Origin: Ottelia alismoides
Taxonomy: Eukaryota > Streptophyta > Magnoliopsida > Alismatales > Hydrocharitaceae
Assembly: GCA_037367405.1 (NCBI GenBank)
Contig: JAZKJV010011400.1
Location: 8,058,501 to 8,122,500, forward strand
Length of the DNA: 64,000 nucleotides
Direction of reading: 5' to 3'
Below the pieces are notes generated by a model. That model saw nothing but the letters and a program-made list of their open reading frames with translations. It searched no databases and was not told the origin of the DNA. Made by a program: the position numbers and the translations under genes. The first letter of the stretch is position 1, and each line of letters begins with the position of its first letter. Shown piece by piece: positions 9,248 to 17,871 of this stretch.

Positions 9248-9692
9248 CTTGTCGCGCGTTGTACTGGCTGCCCATCACATCCAAATTGAAATAGGGTGGT
9301 TCTTCGCAGGCAAACGCCACGTAGCGGATAGTACGTCGGCCGGCATGATCTCTCAACAAGCGGCTGACTTCCAGCAGTACGGCCACAGCCGAAGCATTGT
9401 CATCAGCGCCGGGAGTACTGTAGACCGTATCGTAATGAGCCCCCAACAAGATGATCTCTTCAGCCCGACGGGTGCCTGGCTGCTGGACAATCAGATTGGT
9501 CGCTTCATCCCCCATAGCCTCGTAGGACTCACGCCAGGATTCGTATCCCATCTCCTTCCATTGGCCTTCGATGTAACCGATCGTAGCTTGGATCGTCTTC
9601 GGCTTGCCGAGATAACGTGGCCCAATCAAGCCTGCCAGGCGATCGACATGCAATCGCAACCTGGCTTCGATCTGAGTTTTATCCGGCGTCAT
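9248..9692 (-). pseudogene. M28-family metallopeptidase, truncated by the REP/RAYT element
   Basis: The N-terminal 148 residues of a zinc aminopeptidase of the M28 family remain, from the likely ATG at 9692. Visible are the first zinc ligand in GAHYDTVYSTPGADDNASA (His and the bridging Asp) and the catalytic/ligand pair in ACEEPP. The frame then runs into the right REP cluster after GSQYNARQ and ends at 9150 with unrelated residues. The later Asp and His ligands of the family are absent, so the product cannot be an active enzyme. No continuation is found beyond the left end of the element, so the 3' part was deleted rather than merely displaced. It follows the alcohol dehydrogenase gene by 28 bases and was probably its operon partner. 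Confidence 0.82.
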
Positions 9693-9720
9693 AACCACAT
9701 CGCGAGCTGGTAATGCCTGG

Positions 9721-10731
9721 CTACTGAAAATCGGCGTCGAGGACAACACGATAGCGAGCCTTACCGTTGGCGACGTGCGTAAACGCCTGGTTGATTTGGC
9801 TCATCGGAAAGTGCTCGGTCTTGGGAGCGATCGCATGCCGCGCGGCGAACGCTAACATCTCAGCCATATCGACTGGCGAACCAGTCGGCGAGGCACCGAC
9901 GCTGGCTTGCCGCATCAACAGTGGAAACACAGGCACCGGTATGGGCTCGAGCACCGCGCCGACCACATGCATGCGTCCATGCGGAGCCAAAGTGCCGATC
10001 AGCGCTTGCCAGTCCAACGGTACATTGACCGTCACCAGCAACAAATCCATCGATCCAGCCAGCTTTTCGAGGGCACTACTATCACCTGTGGTCACCACCT
10101 GGCTGGCACCGAAGCTGCGAGCTTCTTCAAACTTGCTTTCACTGGAGGTAAAAGCGATGACCTCGCATCCATAAGCAGCGGCAAACTTCAAGGCCATGTG
10201 TCCCAGACCACCAATGCCAACCACCCCTACGCGACTCTTGGGTGTTGCGAACATTGCGATGGGATTAAACACGGTGATCCCGCCACACAACAGCGGCCCT
10301 GCATCAGCGACTTTCAAACCTTCGGGCAAAGGCAGTGTCCAAGCCCAATGCGCACGAACCGAACTGGCAAAACCACCGAAGTGTCCTGCGATCGTCGGCT
10401 GGGCGGCTCTACACAGATGATGGTCCCCCGACATGCACTGGCGACAGTGCATGCAGCTTGCACATGTCCAGCCAATACCTACGCGCTGGCCTACCGCAAG
10501 TCCCTTGGCATACGACCCGAGGGCTGTCACCCGACCAACCACTTCATGGCCAAAGACGGCTGGGCAACTGGTCATCCCCCATTCGTTCTGCCACATCGAT
10601 AGATCCGAGTGACAGATGCCGCAGTGCTCGACAGCCACTTCCACTTCTTCAGCGCCTAACGCAGGCAGTTCGAGCGCTTGCTTCGTGAACTGCCCGCCAA
10701 TCTCGTTTGCCACCCAAGCTTGATAAGTCAC
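9721..10731 (-). CDS. Zinc-dependent NADP-type alcohol dehydrogenase (YahK/cinnamyl-ADH-like)
   Basis: 336 residues from a GTG start at 10731, with a GGAAGG ribosome-binding site upstream. The catalytic zinc ligands are seen in GICHSDLS and GHEVVG. The structural zinc cluster is in CASCMHCRQCMSGDHHLC (four cysteines) and the nucleotide-binding loop in GIGGLG. Length and motifs fit the medium-chain dehydrogenase/reductase branch that reduces a broad range of aldehydes. The enzyme should be cytosolic. It reads leftwards into the broken M28 peptidase gene and its 5' side faces the divergent AlkC-like gene, so 10732-10886 should hold promoters for both. Confidence 0.88.
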   Translation of the reverse strand: MTYQAWVANEIGGQFTKQALELPALGAEEVEVAVEHCGICHSDLSMWQNEWGMTSCPAVFGHEVVGRVTALGSYAKGLAVGQRVGIGWTCASCMHCRQCMSGDHHLCRAAQPTIAGHFGGFASSVRAHWAWTLPLPEGLKVADAGPLLCGGITVFNPIAMFATPKSRVGVVGIGGLGHMALKFAAAYGCEVIAFTSSESKFEEARSFGASQVVTTGDSSALEKLAGSMDLLLVTVNVPLDWQALIGTLAPHGRMHVVGAVLEPIPVPVFPLLMRQASVGASPTGSPVDMAEMLAFAARHAIAPKTEHFPMSQINQAFTHVANGKARYRVVLDADFQ

Positions 10732-10886
10732 GTTGACTCAACCTTCCTAAAAGCGATCGAGGCTGACTGCACCCTCCACATCCGAGTTGCCATGATAAAC
10801 TATTTTCTGACTAGCGCGCGGTGACCAGCGGTTACCTTTCAATCGCACCTAGACCATGCCGCAGTGCATCCAAGCAGGAGTCGTCC

Positions 10887-12008
10887 GTGTCGGGGTTCAG
10901 TCTGAAAGATCACTTGTTCAATCGAGAGAAGGTCGAGTATCTGGCGAGCTTGTTTGCCAAGCAGAATAATGATTTTGCGCAGCGCAAGTTCGTCAACGCG
11001 GTGATGAAGCAGTTACCCACCCTCGAGCTAAAGCAACGCATCAACTGGATCGCGGAGAACCTGGCGGCCCACTTACCCTCGGACTATTGCCAGGCCGTCT
11101 CTACGATTGTTGCCAGTCTACCGCCACCGCTGGATCCGACCCGAACGGATGACGACTTCGGTGATTTCATCTTTGCCCCGCTGGGGCAGTATGTAGTCAA
11201 TCATGGCCTGTCCGCTCAGCACGTGGCTATCTCACTGAAAGCCCTTCGAGAAATCACGCAGCGATTTTCGATGGAAGACTCGGTCCGCGCGTTTCTGCGT
11301 CAGTATCCGCACCAGACGCTGAAGGAGTTTCGACGCTGGGCCAAGGACTCGAATTATCACGTGCGCCGCCTGGTCAGCGAATCGACGCGTCCCCTTTTGC
11401 CCTGGTCTGGTCGGATTGATTTGACAGTGGATGAAACGCTCCCGCTACTGGACACGTTGCATGCTGATCCCACGCGCTATGTTACTCGCAGCGTAGCCAA
11501 TCATCTCAACGACATTTCCAAGTCGGCCCCCGAGCTTGTGATCCAGGCGCTTCAAAGTTGGCACCAGCAGGCGCGGCAAGCACCGGCTGAGCTGAATTGG
11601 ATGACACGCCATGCCTTGCGAACGTTGGTCAAGCGTGGCCATCCGGAAGCCTTGCAACTGCTGGGCTTTCGCCCGGCTCCCAAGCTGACCATGGGTGCAC
11701 TGCAGCTTGCCAAGTCGCAGTTAAGTCCTGGAGAGACGTTGCAATTCAGTGTGGAGATCGTGGCTTTGCGCGATGAATGCCTGGTGGTCGACTACTGTAT
11801 CGACTTTGCCAAAGCCGGCGGCAAACGCTCGACCAAAGTGTTTAAAGCCGCCAGGCTGGATATGAAGAAAGGTGATCGGCGGACAGTAACCAAGAACCAT
11901 AAACTGCTTGCCCAAGCGACCACTTATCGGCTCTATCCGGGCGAGCATCGGTTGACGCTACAGATAAATGGCCGCGCCATGGCCACCGCCGCCTTCCATG
12001 TCACCTGA
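10887..12008 (+). CDS. DNA alkylation repair protein, AlkC/AlkD-like HEAT-repeat family
   Basis: 373 residues from the GTG at 10887, chosen because AGGAG sits six bases upstream. The longer frame from 10821 has no such site. The N-terminus (FSLKDHLFNREKVEYLASLF) matches the opening helix of AlkC-like glycosylases. It is followed by paired helices of HEAT type (KFVNAVMKQLPTLELKQRI; DYNHVRRLVSES-like segment NYHVRRLVSESTRPLLPW; RYVTRSVANHLNDISKSAP). From about residue 275 a beta-rich C-terminal domain follows (LSPGETLQFSVEIVAL; VDYCIDFAKAGG). Family members excise 3-methyladenine and related lesions. The Ig-like C-terminal domain is seen in some AlkC proteins. Which lesion is repaired is not visible. 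Confidence 0.8.
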   Translation: MSGFSLKDHLFNREKVEYLASLFAKQNNDFAQRKFVNAVMKQLPTLELKQRINWIAENLAAHLPSDYCQAVSTIVASLPPPLDPTRTDDDFGDFIFAPLGQYVVNHGLSAQHVAISLKALREITQRFSMEDSVRAFLRQYPHQTLKEFRRWAKDSNYHVRRLVSESTRPLLPWSGRIDLTVDETLPLLDTLHADPTRYVTRSVANHLNDISKSAPELVIQALQSWHQQARQAPAELNWMTRHALRTLVKRGHPEALQLLGFRPAPKLTMGALQLAKSQLSPGETLQFSVEIVALRDECLVVDYCIDFAKAGGKRSTKVFKAARLDMKKGDRRTVTKNHKLLAQATTYRLYPGEHRLTLQINGRAMATAAFHVT

Positions 12009-12017
12009 GCAACTGGA

Positions 12018-12572
12018 TTATTTCTGGCGTTTGGCGGTACCGCTCATGAACGTTACCCACTTGCCGTCGCTGCCCAACATCTTCGATGTCATTATCATCT
12101 CATCATCGGACTTGAACTCGTAGATATCCTGGAACTTGGTCATCTTGCCCGGCTCGACAAAGTTGTGGCCTTCCGCTTCCAGAGTCAGGATCTTATCGGT
12201 CTTGTCGACGGTACCTTCGTAATGCCACATGAAGTCGGTCATCGAGTCGACCCAGGTGCCCACATACTTCTTCTTGTTGGCGTCGTAGCCGATGGTTTGA
12301 ATACCGGTCATCGGAGCGCCTCCCATTTCGCTGTTCATCTCGTTGATCACCCAGAAGCCGCCCAGTTTTCGCGATGTCCAAGTTCCATGACACTCGATGG
12401 GAGGCTGGTTAGGGCCCATGGTGCCTTTGGTATCCATCGTCCATTGGCCCACAAACTTTTCCAGCCAGGCATGCTGAGGCTTGGGCTCTGGAAATACAGG
12501 TTCTTGCGCAGGAACCAAGTTGGCAACGGTCAGCAGCAACGCAGAAAATACCAATATGAGGGATCGATACAT
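12018..12572 (-). CDS. Secreted DUF1579 protein
   Basis: 184 residues from the ATG at 12572, with a TGGAG ribosome-binding site about ten bases upstream. The signal peptide covers about residues 1-22 (ends near VPAQEP). The mature domain has the DUF1579 pattern: WLEKFVGQWTMDT, GGFWVINEMNSEMGG, GIQTIGYDANKKKYVGTWVD, and a final WVTFMSGTAKR. The fold is thought to be a lipocalin-like beta barrel; no function is established. The gene ends convergently, nine bases from the stop of the AlkC-like gene. Confidence 0.85.
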   Translation of the reverse strand: MYRSLILVFSALLLTVANLVPAQEPVFPEPKPQHAWLEKFVGQWTMDTKGTMGPNQPPIECHGTWTSRKLGGFWVINEMNSEMGGAPMTGIQTIGYDANKKKYVGTWVDSMTDFMWHYEGTVDKTDKILTLEAEGHNFVEPGKMTKFQDIYEFKSDDEMIMTSKMLGSDGKWVTFMSGTAKRQK

Positions 12573-12746
12573 CGGACTACTCCAACAGAGAACAAAGACA
12601 ATTCGAAAGGTAACACACTCTCGTTAGTCGATTCCTGCAAGCGACAATCGACAAGGGAGCCGGGCAAACCGCCATTTTTATCAGCTTACATGCCAGACAC
12701 ATGGCGGTGGCTCATATTAAGCCCGAGGTTCACCGACTGCAATTGC

Positions 12747-12888
12747 TTAGTTGGACAGCGCCACTTGGCAAGCTGCGTAGCCACCCCTGCCAGACGGTGG
12801 ACGCGACAGTTAACGCTTTCCACCGCTTGGCAGCGGGGGCTACGAAGACTTCATCCAGTGAGCTTGCCAAGTGGCGCTGTCCAATTAG
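12747..12888. mobile_element. MITE-like element, family 1, complete copy
   Basis: Perfect 24-bp terminal inverted repeats (ttggacagcgccacttggca plus agct) lie at 12751-12774 and 12861-12884, flanked on both sides by TTAG, a possible 4-bp target duplication. The interior is a second inverted repeat (cgtagccaccc...ccagacggtgg against ccaccgcttggcag...ggctacg). There is no coding capacity. The rest of 12573-13039 shows nothing recognisable. Confidence 0.85.
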
Positions 12889-13039
12889 CCGCTGGCCTGG
12901 AAATCAATATCGAAACGCTATTTGTCTAATTGCTCCAATGCAAGATTTGGAGGCAAGACAGTTACTGAGTCCTTAAAAAGCCTATTGTTGAAAGTGGTTT
13001 TTTAGTCCTAAAAAGTTGAATGCTGCCGCGCAATTCTAG

Positions 13040-13369
13040 TCAGCCTGGGCAATTACTTTACATATCAACTTCGCCCTCTCGCTTCCGAGCGTAGTAGCCA
13101 GAGGCAAACGCGGCATGGTGCGGTTTGACGAGCAGCCGACGTTACCCACTACATCCGTTCCCGTACTAGTCATATCCGGAATGCATGATCGCTTGACGGT
13201 TCCCGTCGCTAGCAAGCATATCGAAGCTTTACTACCCGATGATCGCCCGCTGCAAGACGCAGGCGGCCACCTCGGACACTGGGAATACTCGCGCCCAGTA
13301 ACCGATGCCGTACTGGAGTTTGCCAGCGTAACTTTACGAGAGTCGCCGAGTCCAGTGAGGCAGGTTTAG
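13040..13369 (+). pseudogene. Alpha/beta-hydrolase C-terminal remnant
   Basis: The frame is open from 13040, just after an in-frame TAG, to the stop at 13369. It encodes a segment with no good start that reads like the cap helix and last third of an alpha/beta hydrolase: INFALSLPSVVARGKRGM, then VPVLVISGMHDRLTVP (the strand carrying the acid residue) and GGHLGHWEYS (region of the catalytic His). The nucleophile elbow and N-terminal half are absent upstream. A short protein could start at the ATG at 13115 but could not form a working enzyme. The 3' end abuts the 171-bp repeat array. Confidence 0.6.
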
Positions 13370-13379
13370 GCTCATCGGC

Positions 13380-14262
13380 CAGCCGCCGGGCGCTAGCCCC
13401 GGTTTCTTTTCAAAGCCGATACATATCGGTCGTCGCAGCATATTAGTCAGCCGCAAAGCGGGGACGATTGAATGGCGGTAGGACGTTGCCCTGCGGGCAT
13501 GTTCAGGAACCGGGGCTAGCGCCCTTCGGCTGGCTAATGGACACATCAGCCAGCCGCCGGGCGCTAGCCCCGGTTTCTTTTCAAAGCCAATACATATCGG
13601 TTGTCGCAGCATATTAGTCAGCCACAAAACGGGGACGATTGAATGGCGGTAGGACGTTGCCCTGCGGGCATGTTCAGGAACCGGGGCTAGCGCCCTTCGG
13701 CTGGCTAATGGACACATCAGCCAGCCGCCGGGCGCTAGCCCCGGTTTCTTTTCAAAGCCGATACGTATCGGTTGTCGCAGCATATTAGTCAGCCACAAAA
13801 CGGGGACGATTGAATGGCGGTAGGACGTTGCCCTGCGGGCATGTTTAGGAACCGGGGCTAGCGCCCTTCGGCTGGCTAATGACACATCAGCCAGCCGATG
13901 GGCGCTAGCCCCGGTTTCTTTTCAAAGCCGATACATATCGGTTGTCGCAGCATATTAGTCAGCCGCAAAGCGGGGACGATTGAATGGCGGTAGGACGTTG
14001 CCCTGCGGGCATGTTCAGGAACCGGGGCTAGCGCCCTTCGGCTGGCTAATGGACACATCAGCCAGCCGCCGGGCGCTAGCCCCGGTTTCTTTTCAAAGCC
14101 AATACATATCGGTTGTCGCAGCATATTAGTCAGCCACAAAACGGGGACGATTGAATGGCGGTAGGACGTTGCCCTGCGGGCATGTTCAGGAACCGGGGCT
14201 AGCGCCCTTCGGCTGGCTGATGCGCGCTTCGGCCAGCCGATGGGCGCTCGCTAGCGAAGTCT
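13380..14262. repeat. 171-bp tandem array of palindromic units, about five copies
   Basis: Units start at 13380, 13551, 13722, 13892 and 14063 (period 171, one unit 170), with a degenerate partial end to about 14262. Each unit is itself an interrupted palindrome: gccgggcgctagccccggtt at one end and its complement, aaccggggctagcgcccttc, at the other. Units differ at only a few positions, which points to recent amplification. Stop-free frames on the minus strand exist because 171 is divisible by three, but they do not look like protein. Confidence 0.9.
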
Positions 14263-14637
14263 TACAAACAGGAAGATGGTTGCCAGACCGGCAGTCAGCA
14301 ACAAGCCAGCCAGGAACAGCAGGCGGCTCATCAGGTTATTCCACAGCCGCAAGACGCGGCCATAACCTTCTGCAGCTGGCCCCAGACAAAAAAGCAGATT
14401 GGCGACCAGACCCAAGACAGATAAATGGAACCAATACAGCGCCTCCAACAAAGCATCCGGGCTCAACTGAGCCGACCAGATCAGGACGTACGCCGTGAGT
14501 ATCAAGTTGTACCACAGGCGATAAACCTCCCAGCGTTTGACTATCGGCGTAAAGTCAATCTGCGCAGGTGTCACCGCGCCTGACGTGGCTTCCAAAGGCA
14601 GCGGTGCGTAGGGATTGGAAGGCAGTTGACTTGACAT
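14251..14637 (-). CDS. Small membrane protein, unknown function
   Basis: 128 residues from the ATG at 14637 (an upstream TTG at 14649 is also in frame). The N-terminus is soluble and proline-rich (SNPYAPLPLEA), a pattern frequent in planctomycete membrane proteins of unknown role. Three hydrophobic segments follow, around YNLILTAYVLIW, LSVLGLVANLLFCLGP and LLFLAGLLLTAGLATIFLFV. I recognise no family. The 3' end touches the tandem repeat array and the 5' side carries a family-1 repeat core. Confidence 0.6.
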   Translation of the reverse strand: MSSQLPSNPYAPLPLEATSGAVTPAQIDFTPIVKRWEVYRLWYNLILTAYVLIWSAQLSPDALLEALYWFHLSVLGLVANLLFCLGPAAEGYGRVLRLWNNLMSRLLFLAGLLLTAGLATIFLFVRLR

Positions 14638-14689
14638 GCTCTGGCTCAATCGCCACTTTCAATAAACACGCGTGCAGGACGACAGCGCA

Positions 14690-14790
14690 ATTCTGGGTAA
14701 TTAGCCTTCGTAGCCACCACTGCCAAGCGGCGGAAAACGTTAACAAACACGTCACCTTCTAGCAGGCGGTGGCTACCTGGCCACACAGGT
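14690..14790. repeat. Family-1 repeat core, degenerate
   Basis: An arm cttcgtagccaccactgcca and a return arm caggcggtggctacc flank a gttaac centre. No good terminal repeats remain. It lies in the divergent gap between the small membrane protein and the beta-helix gene. Confidence 0.6.
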
Positions 14791-14868
14791 TGGGTGGTCA
14801 ACAGCCTCTGCAGCATGTAGGCTGCTATCAACTTGGTAATCGTGACCTCTGTAAGCTGAACCTCTGCG

Positions 14869-16383
14869 ATGACTACTTTAGTGAGAATGCGTCCTACCTT
14901 CAACTTCACTACCCACGTGCGCCACACTAGCTGGCCGCAACTAAACGCGCGAACTCTGCTGCAGATGGTTGCTTGGCTCGCGCTGGTTGGCAATCTATCC
15001 CAGAGCGGCTGGGCCAAGACCTATTACTTGGATGCCAACAGTGGAGATGACAGCCGCGCCGGTACCTCTGCCAAGGAAGCCTGGAAAAGTCTCGAACGAG
15101 CCAATCAAGTGCAACTACAGCCCGGTGACCAACTGCTCTTGATCGCAGGAGGAGTTTGGAGTGGAGAGCTCGCGCCCCAGGGCTCTGGCTCGCTTGATCA
15201 ACCGGTGTTGATCAGCCGCTATGGGTCGGGACCCAGCCCGCGCATTGCTGGTAGCACGTCCGATGCGGTGCGTATCGAGAACTTTTCTCACCTGATCCTG
15301 GAGAAGCTGGAAATCACCAACCCGGGTGACAGATCCAGTCCACGTCGCGGAGTCCACGTGGTCGCGGCAGACTGTGGAACCATGTCGGGTATCGTGCTTC
15401 GCGACTTGTATATCCATGATGTCCACGGCACCAACGACAAGAAAGATAATGGTGGAATTATTTTCCGTACGCGCGGCCAAAAGCGCGCTAGCCGCTTCGA
15501 TGGCTTGCTGATCGAACGCAACATCATTTGGCGCGTCGATCGTAGCGGCATTGCCGCAGACAGCTACCACTGGCAGCGCGACAAGTGGTTTCCATCGCAG
15601 CAGGTCATTATTCGAGACAACTTAGTTGTCGATGTGGGCGGTGATGGAATTGTTCCCTGGGCCACCGAGGATGCCATAGTCGAACACAATATCGTACGCG
15701 GTGCCAACATGCGCGCGGGCAACTATAACGCGGGCATCTGGCCATGGAGCGCGGATCGAACGGTCTTTCGATTCAACCGCGTCTCCGAGGTCAAGACGCT
15801 GCTGGATGGACAAGGCTTTGACAGCGATTATAACTCGCGCGGCACACGCTTCGAATACAACCTCAGCCACAACAACGAAGGCGGATTCATGCTGATCTGC
15901 TCGCCGGGTAAACGCGATCCCCGCCAAAACATCGGCAATCAAGATACCGTAGTCCGCCGCAACATCAGTCGCCATGACGGTGAGCGCATCTTTCACGTCA
16001 GCGCAGCCGAGAATACTGTGATCGAACAGAACTACATCTACATCGCACCCGAGACTGAAGTGCAATTGCTGCTTCTGAGCGATTGGGACGGCTGGTGCGA
16101 TGGATTGTTACTGCGCAACAACCGCTATGTGAATCAAGGTAAGACTCGTTCCGGCCACGGTACAACGCGACGCGAGGACGGCTCTTACACTTTGGCTGAA
16201 GGCTGGGGCCCAGCCAAGAACGTTCGCTTGGAAGGCAACAACGAACATGCGACCGCGATTGAAGTTGCCGACTGGAACGGCCCGCAATTCGACCCAGCCA
16301 ACCCTCAAGGCTTTCCGGAGTTTTTGAAGAAGCACCGAACCTGGATGGAAGCCATTATGCAAGCGCATTTCGGCAGCCAGTAA
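14869..16383 (+). CDS. Secreted right-handed parallel beta-helix protein
   Basis: 504 residues from the ATG at 14869; ATG at 14887 is an alternative start. A basic stretch and a hydrophobic segment (LLQMVAWLALVGNL) ending near GWAKTYYLDAN form a long signal peptide. Mature start YYLDANSGDDSRAGTS followed by KEAWKSLERAN and GDQLLLIAGGVW is the classic opening of planctomycete and Bacteroidetes beta-helix proteins, often polysaccharide-lyase- or epimerase-like. Repeating coil motifs follow (HLILEKLEITN, GIVLRDLYIHDVHG, DGLLIERNIIWRV, VIIRDNLVVDVGGDGI, DAIVEHNIVRGA). No catalytic residues can be assigned, so activity on a polysaccharide is inferred only from fold. Confidence 0.8.
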   Translation: MTTLVRMRPTFNFTTHVRHTSWPQLNARTLLQMVAWLALVGNLSQSGWAKTYYLDANSGDDSRAGTSAKEAWKSLERANQVQLQPGDQLLLIAGGVWSGELAPQGSGSLDQPVLISRYGSGPSPRIAGSTSDAVRIENFSHLILEKLEITNPGDRSSPRRGVHVVAADCGTMSGIVLRDLYIHDVHGTNDKKDNGGIIFRTRGQKRASRFDGLLIERNIIWRVDRSGIAADSYHWQRDKWFPSQQVIIRDNLVVDVGGDGIVPWATEDAIVEHNIVRGANMRAGNYNAGIWPWSADRTVFRFNRVSEVKTLLDGQGFDSDYNSRGTRFEYNLSHNNEGGFMLICSPGKRDPRQNIGNQDTVVRRNISRHDGERIFHVSAAENTVIEQNYIYIAPETEVQLLLLSDWDGWCDGLLLRNNRYVNQGKTRSGHGTTRREDGSYTLAEGWGPAKNVRLEGNNEHATAIEVADWNGPQFDPANPQGFPEFLKKHRTWMEAIMQAHFGSQ

Positions 16384-16409
16384 GTGGCGAGGCCGCGCGA
16401 GCGTGGCCC

Positions 16410-16795
16410 TCGTAGCCACCACGGCCACGTGGTGGAAAGCGTTAACGTTCGCGTCCACCGTCTGGCGATTTTGATGTTGCGCGTTTATGTGTCACCTCTC
16501 CCAAGCGCAGCTTGGGGGAGGTCGAATCGAGCCCTTAAGGCGAAGATTCGGGAGGGGGCACTGCGCCAGGGATGAGTCAACCATGGCGCATTGCCCCCTC
16601 CCGCAGTCTCGGCTAAAGGCCTCGTCTGCGACCTCCCCCAGCTGCGCCGGGAGAGGTGACATTCACAAAACACGCAACTTCAAAATCTAGCAGGCGGTGG
16701 CTACTTCTTCGTAGCCACCACTGCCACGTGGTGGGACGCGTTAACATCCGCGTCCACCGTCTGGCGACGGTGGCTACGGATGCGGTGGCTACGGC
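16410..16795. repeat. Family-1 repeat split by a family-2 MITE
   Basis: 16410-16466 gives the left arm and centre of family 1 (ctcgtagccaccacggccac ... ccaccgtctggc) and 16688-16706 gives the return arm (agcaggcggtggctac). In intact copies these are contiguous (ccaccgtctggcaggcggtg). The 221 bases in between are a family-2 element. A second family-1 core follows directly at 16709-16795. Confidence 0.8.
16467..16687. mobile_element. MITE-like element, family 2, nested copy
   Basis: Terminal inverted repeats gattttgatgttgcgcg and its near complement cacgcaacttcaaaatc bound about 220 bases. The inside (gtcacctctcccaagcgcag ... gctgcgccgggagaggtgac) is a second long inverted repeat, nearly identical to that at 35599-35815. 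It has no open frame of its own. Confidence 0.82.
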
Positions 16796-16800
16796 TACGG

Positions 16801-17349
16801 TCAGGCAAGGCCCAGGTGCTGCGCGATCCGCTCGACGAAAAACAACGGCGCAGGTTCGGGGCCGATACCGTAGTTGAGATGCTTCTCATCCTGCCACTCG
16901 CCAAAGATCGTGCGCGGTATTGCATCCACGGCAAAACTCTTCTCAAGCGTAAAGTAACGAGCTTGGATATCTTCTGGTTGGACGGCCTGGTCTTTCGTCA
17001 CATCGATCAATACGACAAGGGCTGTCATATAGGCTTCGGTGAATTCTGTGGGCGGGGGAAACACAAGCAGAATACAAGGATGGTTTCCCACTCGCGTTCG
17101 TTCACATTTGATGTCTTCGGCTCGCAACCCTGGCTTGGCACCGAGTTTATCAATCGTAATCGCAAGGACATCGGCCAGAAAACGCTCTGTCTCGTTTGAA
17201 GCAACAATGTTCAGAAACCGGGCGGGTTGCTCCAGCCCGAACTGGCGAAGCGAGTAGTGGGCCATCATGTAGTGTGAAGATGGAGCCTCCTGATCATTGG
17301 GCCCCAGAGACGCGTGCGTTGGGTTGGGCGATGAGTCGGAACTGGTCAT
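16801..17349 (-). CDS. Hypothetical cytosolic protein
   Basis: 182 residues from the ATG at 17349, preceded by AAGGA. There is a disordered N-terminus (SSDSSPNPTHASLGPNDQEAP), then a mixed alpha/beta domain (HYSLRQFGLEQPARFLNIVA, FLADVLAITIDKLG, CILLVFPPPTEFTEAYMTAL, AVDAIPRTIFGEW) and no signal peptide or membrane segment. The ribosome-binding site and normal codon use support a real gene. I recognise no family. Confidence 0.6.
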   Translation of the reverse strand: MTSSDSSPNPTHASLGPNDQEAPSSHYMMAHYSLRQFGLEQPARFLNIVASNETERFLADVLAITIDKLGAKPGLRAEDIKCERTRVGNHPCILLVFPPPTEFTEAYMTALVVLIDVTKDQAVQPEDIQARYFTLEKSFAVDAIPRTIFGEWQDEKHLNYGIGPEPAPLFFVERIAQHLGLA

Positions 17350-17643
17350 GGAACGATCCTTGTGCTTGATGATCCGAGTCGATTGGGTGCCGCATGGAAA
17401 GGATCATTTTATAACCTAGGTACTCGGCTTAGTGTTAAGCACTTGAGCAAAAGTTTTTCGGGTCAAAGGCACATACTAGAGCCCTGGAGCTAGTCGTTGG
17501 CAAAGCAATGTTGAACTAAAAGCGTCACCACTTCGACTAACGGACACATACAAAGGTATGTTTGGCTGCTAGTGTGAAATCGCTTGCCGCCAAGTGCAAT
17601 TCTCAATGGCACAACAGCCGGTTTAATTTCTAGCTTGACTAAC

Positions 17644-17741
17644 TGCGTCTGCGTCTGCGTCTGCGTCGAGTAGGAGTAGGAGTACGAGTAGGAGTACGAG
17701 TAGGAGTACGAGTAGGAGTACGAGTAGGAGTACGAGTAGGA
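17644..17741. repeat. Hexanucleotide array (gcgtct then gagtag/gagtac)
   Basis: Four gcgtct units (17644-17667) are followed by about twelve units alternating gagtag and gagtac, so the second half has a 12-base higher-order period. A minus-strand frame through it yields alternating Ser-Tyr, which looks like translated microsatellite rather than protein. Confidence 0.9.
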
Positions 17742-17798
17742 GCAGACAACGCCGAGGCCATGCTTGGGGCTCGTTGCCACTACATAACTAAGCGACGG

Positions 17799-17871
17799 TC
17801 CCAGTCCAAGTCCAGGTCCAGGTCCAAGTCCAGGTCCAAGTCCAAGTCCAAGTCCAGGTCCAGGTCCAGGT
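17799..17871. repeat. Hexanucleotide array (tccaag/tccagg)
   Basis: About twelve units of the form tccaag or tccagg follow each other without interruption. Together with the array at 17644 it makes up a third of the inverted-repeat element, and its unit length is the same. Confidence 0.9.

Noticed and set aside
13334..14139. Two repeat-containing minus-strand reading frames of 183 and 87 codons
   Set aside because: They are translations of the 171-bp palindromic array; composition and identity follow the DNA repeat, there is no ribosome-binding site, and the frame stays open only because 171 is divisible by three.
17490..17780. Minus-strand frame encoding a Ser-Tyr and Thr-Gln repeat protein
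   Set aside because: It is a hexanucleotide microsatellite read as codons; the ends are not protein-like and it lies wholly inside the inverted-repeat element.
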